35,170 bases of DNA from Saprospiraceae bacterium (GCA_020627985.1 JAHDFV010000008.1:1-35170); one strand, 5' to 3'; numbered from the stretch's first letter, positions 26,928 through 35,170 are shown. Made by a program: numbers and translations. The notes: generated from the letters alone by a model not told the origin.

Positions 26928-27012
26928 TAAGGGCGACTCAAAAGGATTGTCTTTGACTTCTAGGAAATTTTAGGCCAAAAGATCCTGGTTTCAAGACGAA
27001 AAGTCGCCCTTA
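26928..27012 (+). other. Structured spacer between gldM and gldN
   Basis: An 11-bp perfect inverted repeat (TAAGGGCGACT at 26928-26938, AGTCGCCCTTA at 27002-27012) closes a 63-nt loop that contains a second complementary pair AGGAT/ATCCT (26943-26947, 26982-26986) and a partial third (GTCTTTGA with TCAAGAC). The spacer is more GC-rich than its surroundings. It may be an intercistronic RNA fold that tunes gldN, or a weak terminator; only a mixed AT tail follows. Confidence 0.5.
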
Positions 27013-27039
27013 TATTTTCTAAATCAAATCGATAAAAAT

Positions 27040-27876
27040 ATGAGACAACTGTTGTTGATAGCCATAGCTATGTTTATACTAAAGCCTTTGGCTTTTAATC
27101 AAGATCAAATTACCGAATCTTTTCAACCACCTTTAGATGGTATTGTAGAAAAGAAATTAATGAAAGAAAGAAGAGTGTTGCCTTATGCTCCAATAAGAGA
27201 AGCAGATATTTTTTGGCAAAAAAGAGTTTGGCGGGTCATTGATACTCGAGAAAAAATGAATTTACATTTCAGATATCCTAAAAGAATGCTTTTTGATATT
27301 CTAGTGGATCATATTGAAAATGGAAAAATGACTGCTTTCTATGTCAATGATGCAGACGATTTCTCTGAACCGTTGACCGAAAAAGATTTAGATGGGATAA
27401 TCTTTTCTAGAGATACGATTGAAGTAGTTGATCCAATTACTTATAAAATGATCCAAACGCCGATCGAAAATAAAATCAATCCAGAAGATATAACAAGATT
27501 TAGAGTCAAAGAAGATTGGTTTTTTGATGAAAATTCATCCAGTTTAAAAGTAAGAATTATCGGTATTGCTCCTTTAAAAGAGTATTACGATGATTTTGGA
27601 AACTTCCTATACGAAATGCCTTTATTCTGGGTTCATTTTCCGACATCAAGAGAAGTTTTAGCCAGAGAAATGGCTTACAATCCTGGTAACGATAACCCTT
27701 CTATGACTTGGAATGATATTTTTGAAATCAGGCAATTTTCAAGCTATATCTACAAAGAATCTAATATCCACAATAGACGATTACAAGGATACTTATCAGG
27801 TGTAGATCTACTAATAGAAAGCAAAAGAATTAATGAAGAAATTTTCAATTTCGAACACGATCTCTGGGAATTTTAA
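27040..27876 (+). CDS. gldN: Gliding motility / T9SS protein GldN
   Basis: The 278-residue exported protein reads as GldN: signal peptide (about 1-19), DGIVEKKLMKERRVLPYAPIREADIFWQKRVWRVIDTREKMN, which is the family's strongest block, then FPTSREVLAREMAYNPGNDNPSMTWNDIFEIRQFSSYIYKESN near the end. GldN joins GldK in the periplasmic/outer-membrane ring of the type IX secretion system. It lies 135 nt downstream of gldM, the normal order, and is followed by a terminator, so it is the last gene of the unit. gldK and gldL are not upstream here. Confidence 0.95.
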   Translation: MRQLLLIAIAMFILKPLAFNQDQITESFQPPLDGIVEKKLMKERRVLPYAPIREADIFWQKRVWRVIDTREKMNLHFRYPKRMLFDILVDHIENGKMTAFYVNDADDFSEPLTEKDLDGIIFSRDTIEVVDPITYKMIQTPIENKINPEDITRFRVKEDWFFDENSSSLKVRIIGIAPLKEYYDDFGNFLYEMPLFWVHFPTSREVLAREMAYNPGNDNPSMTWNDIFEIRQFSSYIYKESNIHNRRLQGYLSGVDLLIESKRINEEIFNFEHDLWEF

Positions 27877-27905
27877 AAGAAGCAGTGTATTATATTTGTG
27901 ATTGT

Positions 27906-27943
27906 AGCATCTTTCCTAAAGAGGGAAGATGCTTTTTTCTTTT
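27906..27943 (+). terminator. Intrinsic terminator after gldN
   Basis: AGCATCTTTCC pairs with GGGAAGATGCT (one imperfection) around a 6-nt loop and is followed by TTTTTCTTTT. It starts 30 nt after the gldN stop. Confidence 0.88.
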
Positions 27944-27993
27944 ACCTAAGGTTTTTCTTTCCCTTTATTCTTAGTCTAAATTTAAGAATGTTT

Positions 27994-28023
27994 TTTGATT
28001 ATGGTTTTAAATGATTAAATTTG
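27994..28023 (+). promoter_or_regulatory. Promoter for the MOCOS-like PLP enzyme gene
   Basis: TTTG (27994-27997), an 18-nt spacer and TAAATTTG (28016-28023) match the Bacteroidota -33/-7 consensus fully. The start codon at 28048 leaves a short leader of about 18 nt. Confidence 0.65.
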
Positions 28024-28047
28024 AGGTAGATATAAAATTCAATTGTC

Positions 28048-29511
28048 ATGACGACTTTTCCTACACATCTTCTTCAAAGTAAAGAATTTCAGAAATTCTT
28101 AAGACATTACCCTGAATATGAGACGACCACTAAATTAGATGAATTACGGAAAACGGAATATGCTCGTTTAGATAAAATGCACCATGTTTACTTAGATTAT
28201 ACAGGTGGTAATTTATATGGCATTTCGCAATTGGATCGTCATCACAAATTATTGAAAGAAAATGTATTTGGAAATCCTCATTCAACCAATCCAACATCTC
28301 TTGCAGCCACTCGCTTAGAGAAGGAAGCTAGAAAATATATTTTGGAATTTTTTAATGCTCAAGATGATTATATTTTAGTGTTAACTGCCAATGCTTCTGC
28401 GGGATTAAAAATTGTTGGAGAATGTTATCCTTTTGATGAAGATGGTCATTTTCTTCTCACTTTTGACAATCATAATTCAGTAAATGGTATCCGTGAATTT
28501 GCTAAGAAAAGAGGTGCATCATTTTGTTATTCTCCCTTGGATATCGAGGATTTAAAAGTCAGCGAAAAGAAGTTAAAGAAACAATTAAAAAAGTATAGCG
28601 ATAAAAAGAATAAATTATTTGCCTTTCCTGCGCAATCCAATGTATCAGGTGTAAAACATTCTTTAGATTGGATAAATAAAGCACAGGATAAAGGTTGGGA
28701 TGTCTTATTGGATGCTGCTGCTTTTGTTCCGAGTTCACCATTGGACTTAAAAAAGTATCAGCCTAATTTCGTAGCTCTTTCTTTTTATAAAATATTTGGA
28801 TATCCAACAGGTATCGGTGCTTTACTTGTAAGAAAAGATACCTTCCACAAATTACAAAAGCCTTGGTTTGCTGGAGGGACTGTTACGTTCGCAGCAGTTA
28901 ATGAAAGTTTCCATTCATTAAAAAATTCTCATGAACGTTTTGAAGATGGAACAATTAATTATCTAGATATTCCTGCCGTTAAAATAGGATTAGAATATAT
29001 TAATGACATTGGAATGGATGTCATTAATACCCGTGTACATTGTTTAACAGGATGGCTTCTACATAAATTGCAAAAAATAAAACACAGCAATGGTCAATGT
29101 GTTGTCAATATTTTTGGTCCTAAAATCAATCAAGATCGAGGAGGAACTATTATTATGAATTTTGCAGATTCAGATGGTAGAACTATTCCTTGGGATTTTA
29201 TTGAGTATAAAGCCAATCAACAAAAAATTTCTTTAAGAACGGGTTGCTTTTGCAATCCTGGTGTAGACGAAGTCAACAGTTGTGTTACCAATGATGACAC
29301 TGCACAATATTCTGAACATTTTGGTACGGGTAGCTTTAAAGAAATTGTTGCATTTATGGGTAAACTTAGAGGTGCCATTCGAATCTCAGTTGGACTCGCT
29401 TCTAATTTTGATGATGTCAATACTTTTATTCATTTTGTAAAAGGATTTAAAGATAAATCATCAAAAGATATCGACTTTGGCGCCCACTTTGAAGTGATGC
29501 GCCATGGATAA
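28048..29511 (+). CDS. Class-V aminotransferase-fold PLP enzyme, MOCOS-like cysteine desulfurase type
   Basis: The 487-residue protein resembles the N-terminal domain of molybdenum cofactor sulfurase: VYLDYTGGNLYGISQL (47-62), NPHSTNP (76-82), LTANASAGLKIVGE (112-125), Asp222 in LLDAAAFVP, the PLP-binding Lys248 in ALSFYKIFGYPTGIGALLV, and RTGCFCNPG with Cys400 as the expected sulfur-accepting cysteine. The MOSC domain of full MOCOS is absent. Such enzymes take sulfur from L-cysteine. Whether it serves a molybdoenzyme or another acceptor cannot be told; no Moco genes are nearby. It has its own promoter and is flanked by a repeat-containing spacer. Confidence 0.87.
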   Translation: MTTFPTHLLQSKEFQKFLRHYPEYETTTKLDELRKTEYARLDKMHHVYLDYTGGNLYGISQLDRHHKLLKENVFGNPHSTNPTSLAATRLEKEARKYILEFFNAQDDYILVLTANASAGLKIVGECYPFDEDGHFLLTFDNHNSVNGIREFAKKRGASFCYSPLDIEDLKVSEKKLKKQLKKYSDKKNKLFAFPAQSNVSGVKHSLDWINKAQDKGWDVLLDAAAFVPSSPLDLKKYQPNFVALSFYKIFGYPTGIGALLVRKDTFHKLQKPWFAGGTVTFAAVNESFHSLKNSHERFEDGTINYLDIPAVKIGLEYINDIGMDVINTRVHCLTGWLLHKLQKIKHSNGQCVVNIFGPKINQDRGGTIIMNFADSDGRTIPWDFIEYKANQQKISLRTGCFCNPGVDEVNSCVTNDDTAQYSEHFGTGSFKEIVAFMGKLRGAIRISVGLASNFDDVNTFIHFVKGFKDKSSKDIDFGAHFEVMRHG

Positions 29512-29650
29512 AAAATAAAACATGTTTTAATTCGTATTATTTTTTTTGCTAAAAACTTATCCCGTTTTTTAAGACATTACTACGAATAATTGATTACAGA
29601 TAAATTATTCTTTTGAAAATAATTTCCGTTCTTTTCCTCAACCATTGCTA

Positions 29651-29713
29651 TCCCGATAGCTATCGGGAATGAATCTTAAAAAGAGCTTTATCTTGTCCCG
29701 ATAGTTATCGGGA
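29651..29713. repeat. Pair of TCCCGATAGCTATCGGGA-type palindromes
   Basis: TCCCGATAGCTATCGGGA (29651-29668) is a perfect 18-nt palindrome. A second copy with one changed base, TCCCGATAGTTATCGGGA, lies at 29696-29713, 27 nt further on. The GC-rich arms stand out in an AT-rich spacer. This palindrome is, from general knowledge, a dispersed intergenic element in many Bacteroidota genomes. A hairpin or REP-like role is inferred. Confidence 0.75.
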
Positions 29714-29778
29714 AGCACTTACAAATCATTTTAACATTAGTTTTTAAATCACTTCAATTATATAATTTCAAATTAATT

Positions 29779-31083
29779 ATGCAAAAATTATTTACTACTC
29801 TTCTTATTCTTTTCTTTTTTTCATGTGGAACAAAAGAAGTAAAAGAAAAAACGATTATTTCATCTGATGTCCCTAATTTCTGGAATGCTTATGATCAAAT
29901 TATTCAAACTAAAGATAGTTTACAACAAATTCATTTAATTGATTCTTTATTTATTCGAAAAGGCACACCTGGATTAAATGCTATTATGAAAGCTCGTAGA
30001 TATACAGCTGCTTCATATGTAGATGCCATAAATAAATACCCTAAGTTTTGGAATTCTGTTCGAGCCAATACATTAAAAGCCGAAAACTATTCTGGTGAAA
30101 TTGAAAAAGGAATCGAATTATTTCAAAAATTATATCCTGATCATAAACCCGCTAAAATGTATTTTACAATTGGTGCTCTAAAAACAGGAGGTACAACATT
30201 AAAAGATAAAGTGCTGATTGGTAGTGAAATTGCAATGGCGGATGAACATACATTTACAGAAGAAATTGCAATAGATTTTTCTCATTTACCTCCTTACTTT
30301 AAAACCAATCCTATTCAACATCTTACCTTTTTGAATGTACACGAATTTATTCATACACAACAAGACACCACAATAGGGAATTCTGTTTTATCTCAAACTT
30401 TAATTGAAGGTGTTGCGGAATTTATTACGGAAAAAGCTTTAAATATAGATTCGCCAAATCCTCAAATTGCTTTTGGTAAAAAGAATAATGATCGATTAAA
30501 AAATGTGTTCATTAAAGAAATGTTTTCTTGGTATCAAGGAAAATGGTTTTGGGCGAATTCCAATAATGAATTTGGAATGGGTGATTTGGGTTATTATATG
30601 GGTTATGCCATTTGTGACAAATATTATAATAATGCTGAAGATAAAGATAAAGCAATTAAAGATATGATTGAATTAGATTATACTAATGAAAAAGAATTAT
30701 GGAAATTCGTTGATCAATCTAAATATTTTGACACAACTATAGCCGAACAAAAGAAAATAAATCAAAAAAATAGTCCAACAATTGTATCTATTAAAGAATT
30801 TGAAAATAATGCTAAAAATGTAGATCCTAATATTAAAACAATGTCAATTGTTTTTTCAGAAAAAATGAATGACAAATTAAAAAATTTAAGGCTAGGTCCT
30901 CTAGGTGAAAGTAATTTATTAGAAGTCACTGGTTTTAATGGTTGGTCAAAAGATGGAACAACTATTTTTTATGAAATAAAATTAAAACCAAATTTACAAC
31001 AGCAAATATTAATCACAGATATTTTTCAATCTGCAAAAGGATATTTTTTAGAACCTACTTTGATAGATATTACGACTCGATAA
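29779..31083 (+). CDS. Lipoprotein with DUF2268-like Zn-protease motif
   Basis: The 434-residue protein has a short lipoprotein signal with Cys16 in FFFSC. A helical N-terminal half leads to VHEFIHTQQ, an HExxH zinc site with His188, Glu189 and His192, and LIEGVAEFI 18-22 residues later supplies the likely third ligand Glu210. This layout fits DUF2268-type predicted Zn-dependent proteases. The last 110 residues (from about 330) look like an Ig-like beta-sandwich with SIVFSEKMN. All key residues are present, but the substrate is unknown. The gene is preceded by the palindromic repeats and followed by a strong terminator, so it is likely a single-gene unit. Confidence 0.75.
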   Translation: MQKLFTTLLILFFFSCGTKEVKEKTIISSDVPNFWNAYDQIIQTKDSLQQIHLIDSLFIRKGTPGLNAIMKARRYTAASYVDAINKYPKFWNSVRANTLKAENYSGEIEKGIELFQKLYPDHKPAKMYFTIGALKTGGTTLKDKVLIGSEIAMADEHTFTEEIAIDFSHLPPYFKTNPIQHLTFLNVHEFIHTQQDTTIGNSVLSQTLIEGVAEFITEKALNIDSPNPQIAFGKKNNDRLKNVFIKEMFSWYQGKWFWANSNNEFGMGDLGYYMGYAICDKYYNNAEDKDKAIKDMIELDYTNEKELWKFVDQSKYFDTTIAEQKKINQKNSPTIVSIKEFENNAKNVDPNIKTMSIVFSEKMNDKLKNLRLGPLGESNLLEVTGFNGWSKDGTTIFYEIKLKPNLQQQILITDIFQSAKGYFLEPTLIDITTR

Positions 31084-31109
31084 TTAATATTTCATCAATG
31101 TGATTTTAC

Positions 31110-31152
31110 AAAAAAAAGAGCCATCGTAAATATTTACGATGGCTCTTTTTTA
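31110..31152. terminator. Bidirectional terminator between protease lipoprotein and T9SS cargo genes
   Basis: A8-GAGCCATCGTAAA and TTTACGATGGCTC-T6 pair perfectly around a tiny loop. It lies between the convergent stops at 31083 and 31175. Confidence 0.93.
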
Positions 31153-31174
31153 AATCATTAATGTTTTATTCTAA

Positions 31175-33007
31175 TTAATGACGAACAATTCTTTTATACG
31201 CTTCTCCTTCTGAAGATAAGATTTTAAAGAAATATACTCCTACAGGAAGATCTATTAATTCTATCGTTTCATTTTGTAATTGTGATCTATGGTTTTCGAA
31301 AACTAATTTACCCATCGAATCAAACAATTGTAAATGAACATCATTTAAAATCATTTCTGCATCAATATGAATCTTATTATCAAATGGATTGGGATAAACG
31401 GATAAAGATGCATTAAAAACAGGATCAATTCCTACTGATTCACTTACTGTAAAACATCCTATACATTCGAAAGAACAACCATATTCTTCAAGACCATCCC
31501 CTACAATTAAATCGTAATCTCCAATTGCTGCATCTGCAGGAATATCAAAACTGGTGTACAATTCATTATTTATAACCTCCACATTTGTTGGATAAATAAT
31601 ATTCTCTCCTAAAATTAAATAAACATTTGTTGTTGTAAGAACGCATTCATCATAAGTACCATCTGTCAAACCAAAAGATAAGTTTAATGGTGCGCCTTGT
31701 GCTCCATCTGTTTCATTGGGTAAAACCAATTCTGGCGGAGCAGTTACTCGATAACATCCTATGCAATTAAAGTTACATTCCTCTTCCAAACCATCACCTA
31801 CAATCACATCATAATTACCAAGAGTTGCATCTTCTGGTATTTCAAATGAAACAATTAATTCATCATTAATAATTTCAATCTCAGAAGCGTATATAATTTC
31901 GTTTCCTAATTGAATAAAGACATTATCTAATGTATACTCACAACCTGCAAATGATCCTGATGTAGACAAAAACGAAATTTGAGGATCTTCTCCTTGTCCT
32001 CCTTCAGTCGTTGATAATTCTAAGTCTGTTGCTAACACTTCAAAACAACCATCGCAAGTCGTTTCGCAACCATCGCCTGTTCCAACAATGACATCATAAT
32101 CACCTAAATCAATATCTTCAGGTATGTTTAAGAAAACACATAAAGTATCTTCATCTAATACGACAACATTTGTAGGTGAAATAATTGTTGATGTTCCTTG
32201 AGAGAAGAATACAGTTCCTGCATCTATACTACATGGGCTTGCTTGTGTCCAATACGTATCTTCTCCAGAAATCGTTACTTTCAATTCTTCTCCTTGATTC
32301 GCAGAAGTTATATCTAATCCAGTAATGTTTGAAGGATCAAGCACTTGAAAACAGCCATTGCATGTGGTCTCACAACCTTGATCTGTTCCTATCGTTACAT
32401 CATAATATCCTACATCAATATTATTAGGAATATCCATAAAAACACATAAAGTATCAGTATCCAATAGTACAACATTGGTTGGAGTAATTATGGTAGATGA
32501 ACCTTGAGAGAATATTACATTGTCTGCATTTATACTGCAAGGACTCGCCTGTCCCCAAATGGTATTTTCTCCAGAAATCGTCACTTTCAATTCTTCTCCT
32601 TGATCTGCAGAGTTGCTGGTAATATCAGTAATACTTGCAACTGGATTTAGCACTTCAAAACATTCTTCACAGGAAACTTCACAACCAACAGACCAAATAA
32701 CTAAATCATAATTACCTAATGGTTTAGTCGGAGGGATAAATAAATCAACAATTAATAACTCATCATTGATTACATCAACATCTTGTAAAAAGATGGTTTC
32801 ACTTCCTTGCACGAAAGCAATGTTACTTGTATTGAATCCATCACTACAAGAAGTTCCTGATTGAAATTGAGTGCCTACTCCTGAAATTGACACTTCCAAC
32901 AATTCACCTACATTTCCAGAATCTGGATTTAGTGAAATTGTTTGCGCTTGAATGATACTAAGTAAAAACAAGCTTAAAAATAAAGTAAGAATAAAATTTA
33001 GTTTCAT
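31175..33007 (-). CDS. T9SS cargo with five Cys-containing beta-sandwich repeats and type A sorting domain
   Basis: The 610-residue protein has a signal peptide (1-22, ending AQ), five repeats of about 90-105 residues that each end with GNYDLVI-type strand and a C-(x)2-3-C-x-x-C-(F/Y) motif (e.g. CETTCNGCF, CNFNCIGCY), and a C-terminal sorting domain (532-610) with VYPNPF, LFDSMGKLVF, IELIDLPVGVYFFKI and YKRIVRH, the type A T9SS signal. It should be exported by the GldKLMN/Sov machinery and fixed to the surface. Repeats look IPT/TIG-like at their N-terminal halves. Its start overlaps the stop of the O-antigen-ligase gene by 4 nt (ATGA), so the two are translationally coupled. Confidence 0.88.
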   Translation of the reverse strand: MKLNFILTLFLSLFLLSIIQAQTISLNPDSGNVGELLEVSISGVGTQFQSGTSCSDGFNTSNIAFVQGSETIFLQDVDVINDELLIVDLFIPPTKPLGNYDLVIWSVGCEVSCEECFEVLNPVASITDITSNSADQGEELKVTISGENTIWGQASPCSINADNVIFSQGSSTIITPTNVVLLDTDTLCVFMDIPNNIDVGYYDVTIGTDQGCETTCNGCFQVLDPSNITGLDITSANQGEELKVTISGEDTYWTQASPCSIDAGTVFFSQGTSTIISPTNVVVLDEDTLCVFLNIPEDIDLGDYDVIVGTGDGCETTCDGCFEVLATDLELSTTEGGQGEDPQISFLSTSGSFAGCEYTLDNVFIQLGNEIIYASEIEIINDELIVSFEIPEDATLGNYDVIVGDGLEEECNFNCIGCYRVTAPPELVLPNETDGAQGAPLNLSFGLTDGTYDECVLTTTNVYLILGENIIYPTNVEVINNELYTSFDIPADAAIGDYDLIVGDGLEEYGCSFECIGCFTVSESVGIDPVFNASLSVYPNPFDNKIHIDAEMILNDVHLQLFDSMGKLVFENHRSQLQNETIELIDLPVGVYFFKILSSEGEAYKRIVRH

Positions 33008-34866
33008 TTTTTATTAATTTTTTGGTTTATAATTTTTCTATATTTCATTTTTAATTCGTGATTTTGAATACCATTTATCCAATCTAAGGCTTCTTGGTAT
33101 TGACCATCATTATAATAGGAAATACCAATATTTACTCTTGGATCATCAAACAAGGGACTAATCCGAATCGACTCTTTATAAAAAGCTTTTGCTTTTTCTT
33201 TCTCCCCTTTTGTTTCATAACAAGTACCCAAATCATTTTGAATATGCTGATTAAAAGGGGCATATTTTTCTGCGATTAAAAAATCTTCTAAAGCATCATC
33301 TTGTTTACCCAAAATAAAATTAGCAGTACCTCTATACCAATGAATTGGAATAGTAGTTGGATCAATGGTATACCATTTTGAATATGCCATATCTGAAGCA
33401 ACAATTAACTCTTTCCATTTTTTTTGTTGTTTTAAGATTATGACTTTTTTCATATTTGCTTCTCCAATCATTCGTTTTGAACTTACAAATAAATTGAATG
33501 AAGTACTCAATATGATCAACAATAAGAGAAGTTTTGTCAAGAACTTTTTGTTCTCCTTCTTCTTTGATTGCTCCGAATAAAGGAAGCCCATAAAAGTAAA
33601 AATCAAGATCAAAATTTCAATTCGCTCTTTAGGAAATGAAAAACAGGATATGACCATAAAGCCTAATATAAACGAAAGACGTAAATGATTTACCAAAAGG
33701 TTGGGTCTTTCAATATCTTTTTTCCATTTAGGCAAAATACCTTGTATTATTTTTAGAAAAAATCCGAAATAAAAAACCAAACCAATCAAACCCGTTTCCG
33801 CCCAAACCCATAACCAATCATTATGAGGTCTTTGAAAAGTCGTATTATCTAGTTCTACAGCATAAAGACCCTGAACGCTGCAATTTGGATACATTATTTG
33901 CCAATTTCCTGCTCCTACACCCCAAAAAGGCGATTCTCGAATAACACAAGCTGTCTTTTCCCAAAGCATGATTCGTTCAAAACCTGTTTCAGATTGCCAA
34001 ATCTTATCTATTTTAGAAAGCTCCAAAACATAAATCAATTGATTCGTAAACCAGAGATATAGCAAAGCAAAAAAGGTTAGGATAACTATCCCTACTATTC
34101 CTCTATTAAGCCATGTAGATACTTGAAGATTTAATTTCTTTTTTAAAAGATAAAAAAGAAAAAAAGCAGCCGTAACTAATACCCCAAAATAAACGGATCT
34201 TGTTCTAAGAAAGAGAATTAACAGTATTATTAAAATTATAAGAGGTATTAATAATTTTCTCCATTTTTTATCCAATTTATAATAAGAAAGGCTTAAAAAA
34301 CCCATCAGTAAAAATAAAACGGTAGAGAATAAATTTTTATGCCCACTGATCCCCCTTACTTCATAATACGCATTTTCTATATGGGTATCTAAATAAAATA
34401 TTTGCCAACTCGCATAAAGTAAGGCAACTACACTAATTGCTACTATCGTTTTTAATAAACGAGAAACAAACTTTTTGTCATTCAACTGAAACCACCGACA
34501 CAAATAAAAGGCTGCGAAACCAATAATTCCTTTTTGACTTTCAAAAATGGCTTCTGAGAAATTTGTTGCCCAAGCCAATGAAAGCGTACTCCATATAAAA
34601 TATGAAAGTATGAGTCCTATTGGCCAATCAAATTGAGGCCATAAGATTTTTTGATCTTTCCTTATACTTTTAATTAAAAGAAAAATGGATGTAAAAAGAA
34701 AAACAAAAGAGGCACAAGCAAAACGAGGCAAAAGGGTATAATCAAGTAAATTTCGATGAAAACATAAAAGAGAAAAGCAGAAAATACCAATTATATACAA
34801 AAGTCCTAACTGACTTTGCCAATTGGAACCTGATGAAATTTGTATTTGAGATTTTTGTTTTATCAC
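33004..34866 (-). CDS. O-antigen ligase-like (Wzy_C) membrane protein with C-terminal TPRs
   Basis: The 620-residue protein has about ten to twelve membrane helices over residues 20-460. The large external loop contains FWGVGAGNWQIMYP and RPHNDWLWVWAETGLIG, the Wzy_C pattern (HNDxL, then E-x-G-L-x-G) found in O-antigen ligases and polymerases. The last 120 residues form three tetratricopeptide repeats (YRGTANFILGKQDDALEDF, GTCYETKGEKEKAKAFYKES, GISYYNDGQYQEALDWI). Ligases attach O-polysaccharide from undecaprenyl diphosphate to lipid A core; similar proteins also act on other glycan acceptors. The coupled T9SS cargo downstream hints at a joint surface function. Start at 34866 gives a short cytoplasmic N-terminus. 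Confidence 0.85.
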   Translation of the reverse strand: MIKQKSQIQISSGSNWQSQLGLLYIIGIFCFSLLCFHRNLLDYTLLPRFACASFVFLFTSIFLLIKSIRKDQKILWPQFDWPIGLILSYFIWSTLSLAWATNFSEAIFESQKGIIGFAAFYLCRWFQLNDKKFVSRLLKTIVAISVVALLYASWQIFYLDTHIENAYYEVRGISGHKNLFSTVLFLLMGFLSLSYYKLDKKWRKLLIPLIILIILLILFLRTRSVYFGVLVTAAFFLFYLLKKKLNLQVSTWLNRGIVGIVILTFFALLYLWFTNQLIYVLELSKIDKIWQSETGFERIMLWEKTACVIRESPFWGVGAGNWQIMYPNCSVQGLYAVELDNTTFQRPHNDWLWVWAETGLIGLVFYFGFFLKIIQGILPKWKKDIERPNLLVNHLRLSFILGFMVISCFSFPKERIEILILIFTFMGFLYSEQSKKKENKKFLTKLLLLLIILSTSFNLFVSSKRMIGEANMKKVIILKQQKKWKELIVASDMAYSKWYTIDPTTIPIHWYRGTANFILGKQDDALEDFLIAEKYAPFNQHIQNDLGTCYETKGEKEKAKAFYKESIRISPLFDDPRVNIGISYYNDGQYQEALDWINGIQNHELKMKYRKIINQKINKK

Positions 34867-34924
34867 TTAAGGGGTTATTGTGAATTACATTAAATCTAAG
34901 ATAATTTATTTTCCTTTTATAAAT

Positions 34925-35149
34925 TCATTTCTTATAAATTAACATCACTCCTTCCGTTGCTGAATATCCACTTACATTGTAAGAAGAAATAGGAGTACTT
35001 TTAAATAACAAAAAGCCTTTTTGTTCCATTTCTTCAATAGAAGCTTGAATGTCTCTTGCGAGTTGATCTCCATTCACCGATTTTTTAAACTTCATTCCTT
35101 TTCCAACAGGAGATACATTGATAAATATCGTTTTATAATTAGATTCCAT
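34925..35149 (-). CDS. Small DUF4177-like protein of unknown function
   Basis: A 74-residue soluble protein: ESNYKTIFINV, a helix (DQLARDIQASIEEMEQKGF), then FLLFKSTPISSY and a final strand GVMLIYKK. The strand-helix-strand-strand outline with YKT at the start and an aromatic-Lys end is like DUF4177, but the match is weak. No signal peptide or membrane helix. It lies 58 nt upstream of the O-antigen-ligase-like gene in the same direction and could be the first gene of that transcript. Confidence 0.7.
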   Translation of the reverse strand: MESNYKTIFINVSPVGKGMKFKKSVNGDQLARDIQASIEEMEQKGFLLFKSTPISSYNVSGYSATEGVMLIYKK

Positions 35150-35170
35150 TTAAATTTTAGTATTAATTGA

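Noticed and set aside
29512-29778. Insertion-sequence remnant suspected from the GC-rich palindromes in this spacer
   Set aside because: No transposase fragment, no target-site duplication and no terminal repeats; the palindromes alone do not make a mobile element.

Overview
This AT-rich window looks like a chromosomal segment from a free-living member of the Bacteroidota, probably Saprospiria-like. The phylum call rests on four things. There is a GldM/GldN pair and a secreted protein with a type IX secretion (T9SS) C-terminal sorting domain. The order ftsX, DUF3098, uppP, truB is a typical Bacteroidota neighbourhood. The -7 boxes TAnnTTTG upstream of several genes fit Bacteroidota promoters. 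Surface lipoproteins and SusC-like sequence remnants are present. The class-level call is inference. No tRNA, rRNA, CRISPR array, integrase or transposase was seen.

Layout. 1-3043 (minus): the 5' part of an F-type ATP synthase operon, atpB-atpE-atpF-atpH-atpA, with atpA cut by the window edge and an unusual His-rich extension on AtpB. 3305-3562 (plus): a small cytochrome b5-like protein. 3583-7385 (minus): a 14-repeat Cys-rich lipoprotein, then an ECF sigma factor followed by a membrane-anchored protein with a C-terminal beta-barrel-like domain. 7681-8337 (plus): a LolD-type ABC ATPase. 8409-13679 (minus): a DUF2723/TMEM260-like membrane glycosyltransferase, rpiB and an M28 peptidase. 13938-14774 (plus): a 2-oxoglutarate/Fe(II) oxygenase. 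14844-16706 (minus): an alpha/beta hydrolase and panB. 16864-17947 (plus): an outer-membrane-type protein and a frameshifted small membrane protein. 17999-20869 (minus): ftsX, a DUF3098 gene, uppP and truB. 21095-23724 (plus): an exported jelly-roll-like protein and a SusC-N-terminus/VWA fusion. 23927-25088 (minus): a frameshifted lipoprotein endonuclease/exonuclease/phosphatase. 25383-27876 (plus): gldM (frameshifted) and gldN. 28048-31083 (plus): a MOCOS-like PLP enzyme and a putative Zn-protease lipoprotein. 31175-35149 (minus): a small unknown gene, an O-antigen-ligase-like protein with TPRs and, overlapping it by 4 nt, a T9SS cargo protein.

How the genes fit together. Much of the window serves the cell envelope: T9SS motor/periplasmic parts (GldM, GldN), a T9SS cargo, an O-polysaccharide ligase candidate, lipid carrier recycling (UppP), FtsX, a lipoprotein-release-type ATPase and several lipoproteins. 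The rest is core metabolism (ATP synthase, RpiB, PanB, TruB). Strong inverted repeats with A/T flanks sit between convergent genes, consistent with bidirectional intrinsic terminators.

Points most worth a second look: the His-rich AtpB extension; the sigma factor paired with an inner-membrane-anchored beta-barrel-like protein; the two-type 14-repeat Cys-rich lipoprotein; gldMN without gldKL next to it; and three genes in 8 kb that each carry one apparent surplus base, which more likely reflects consensus errors than biology.
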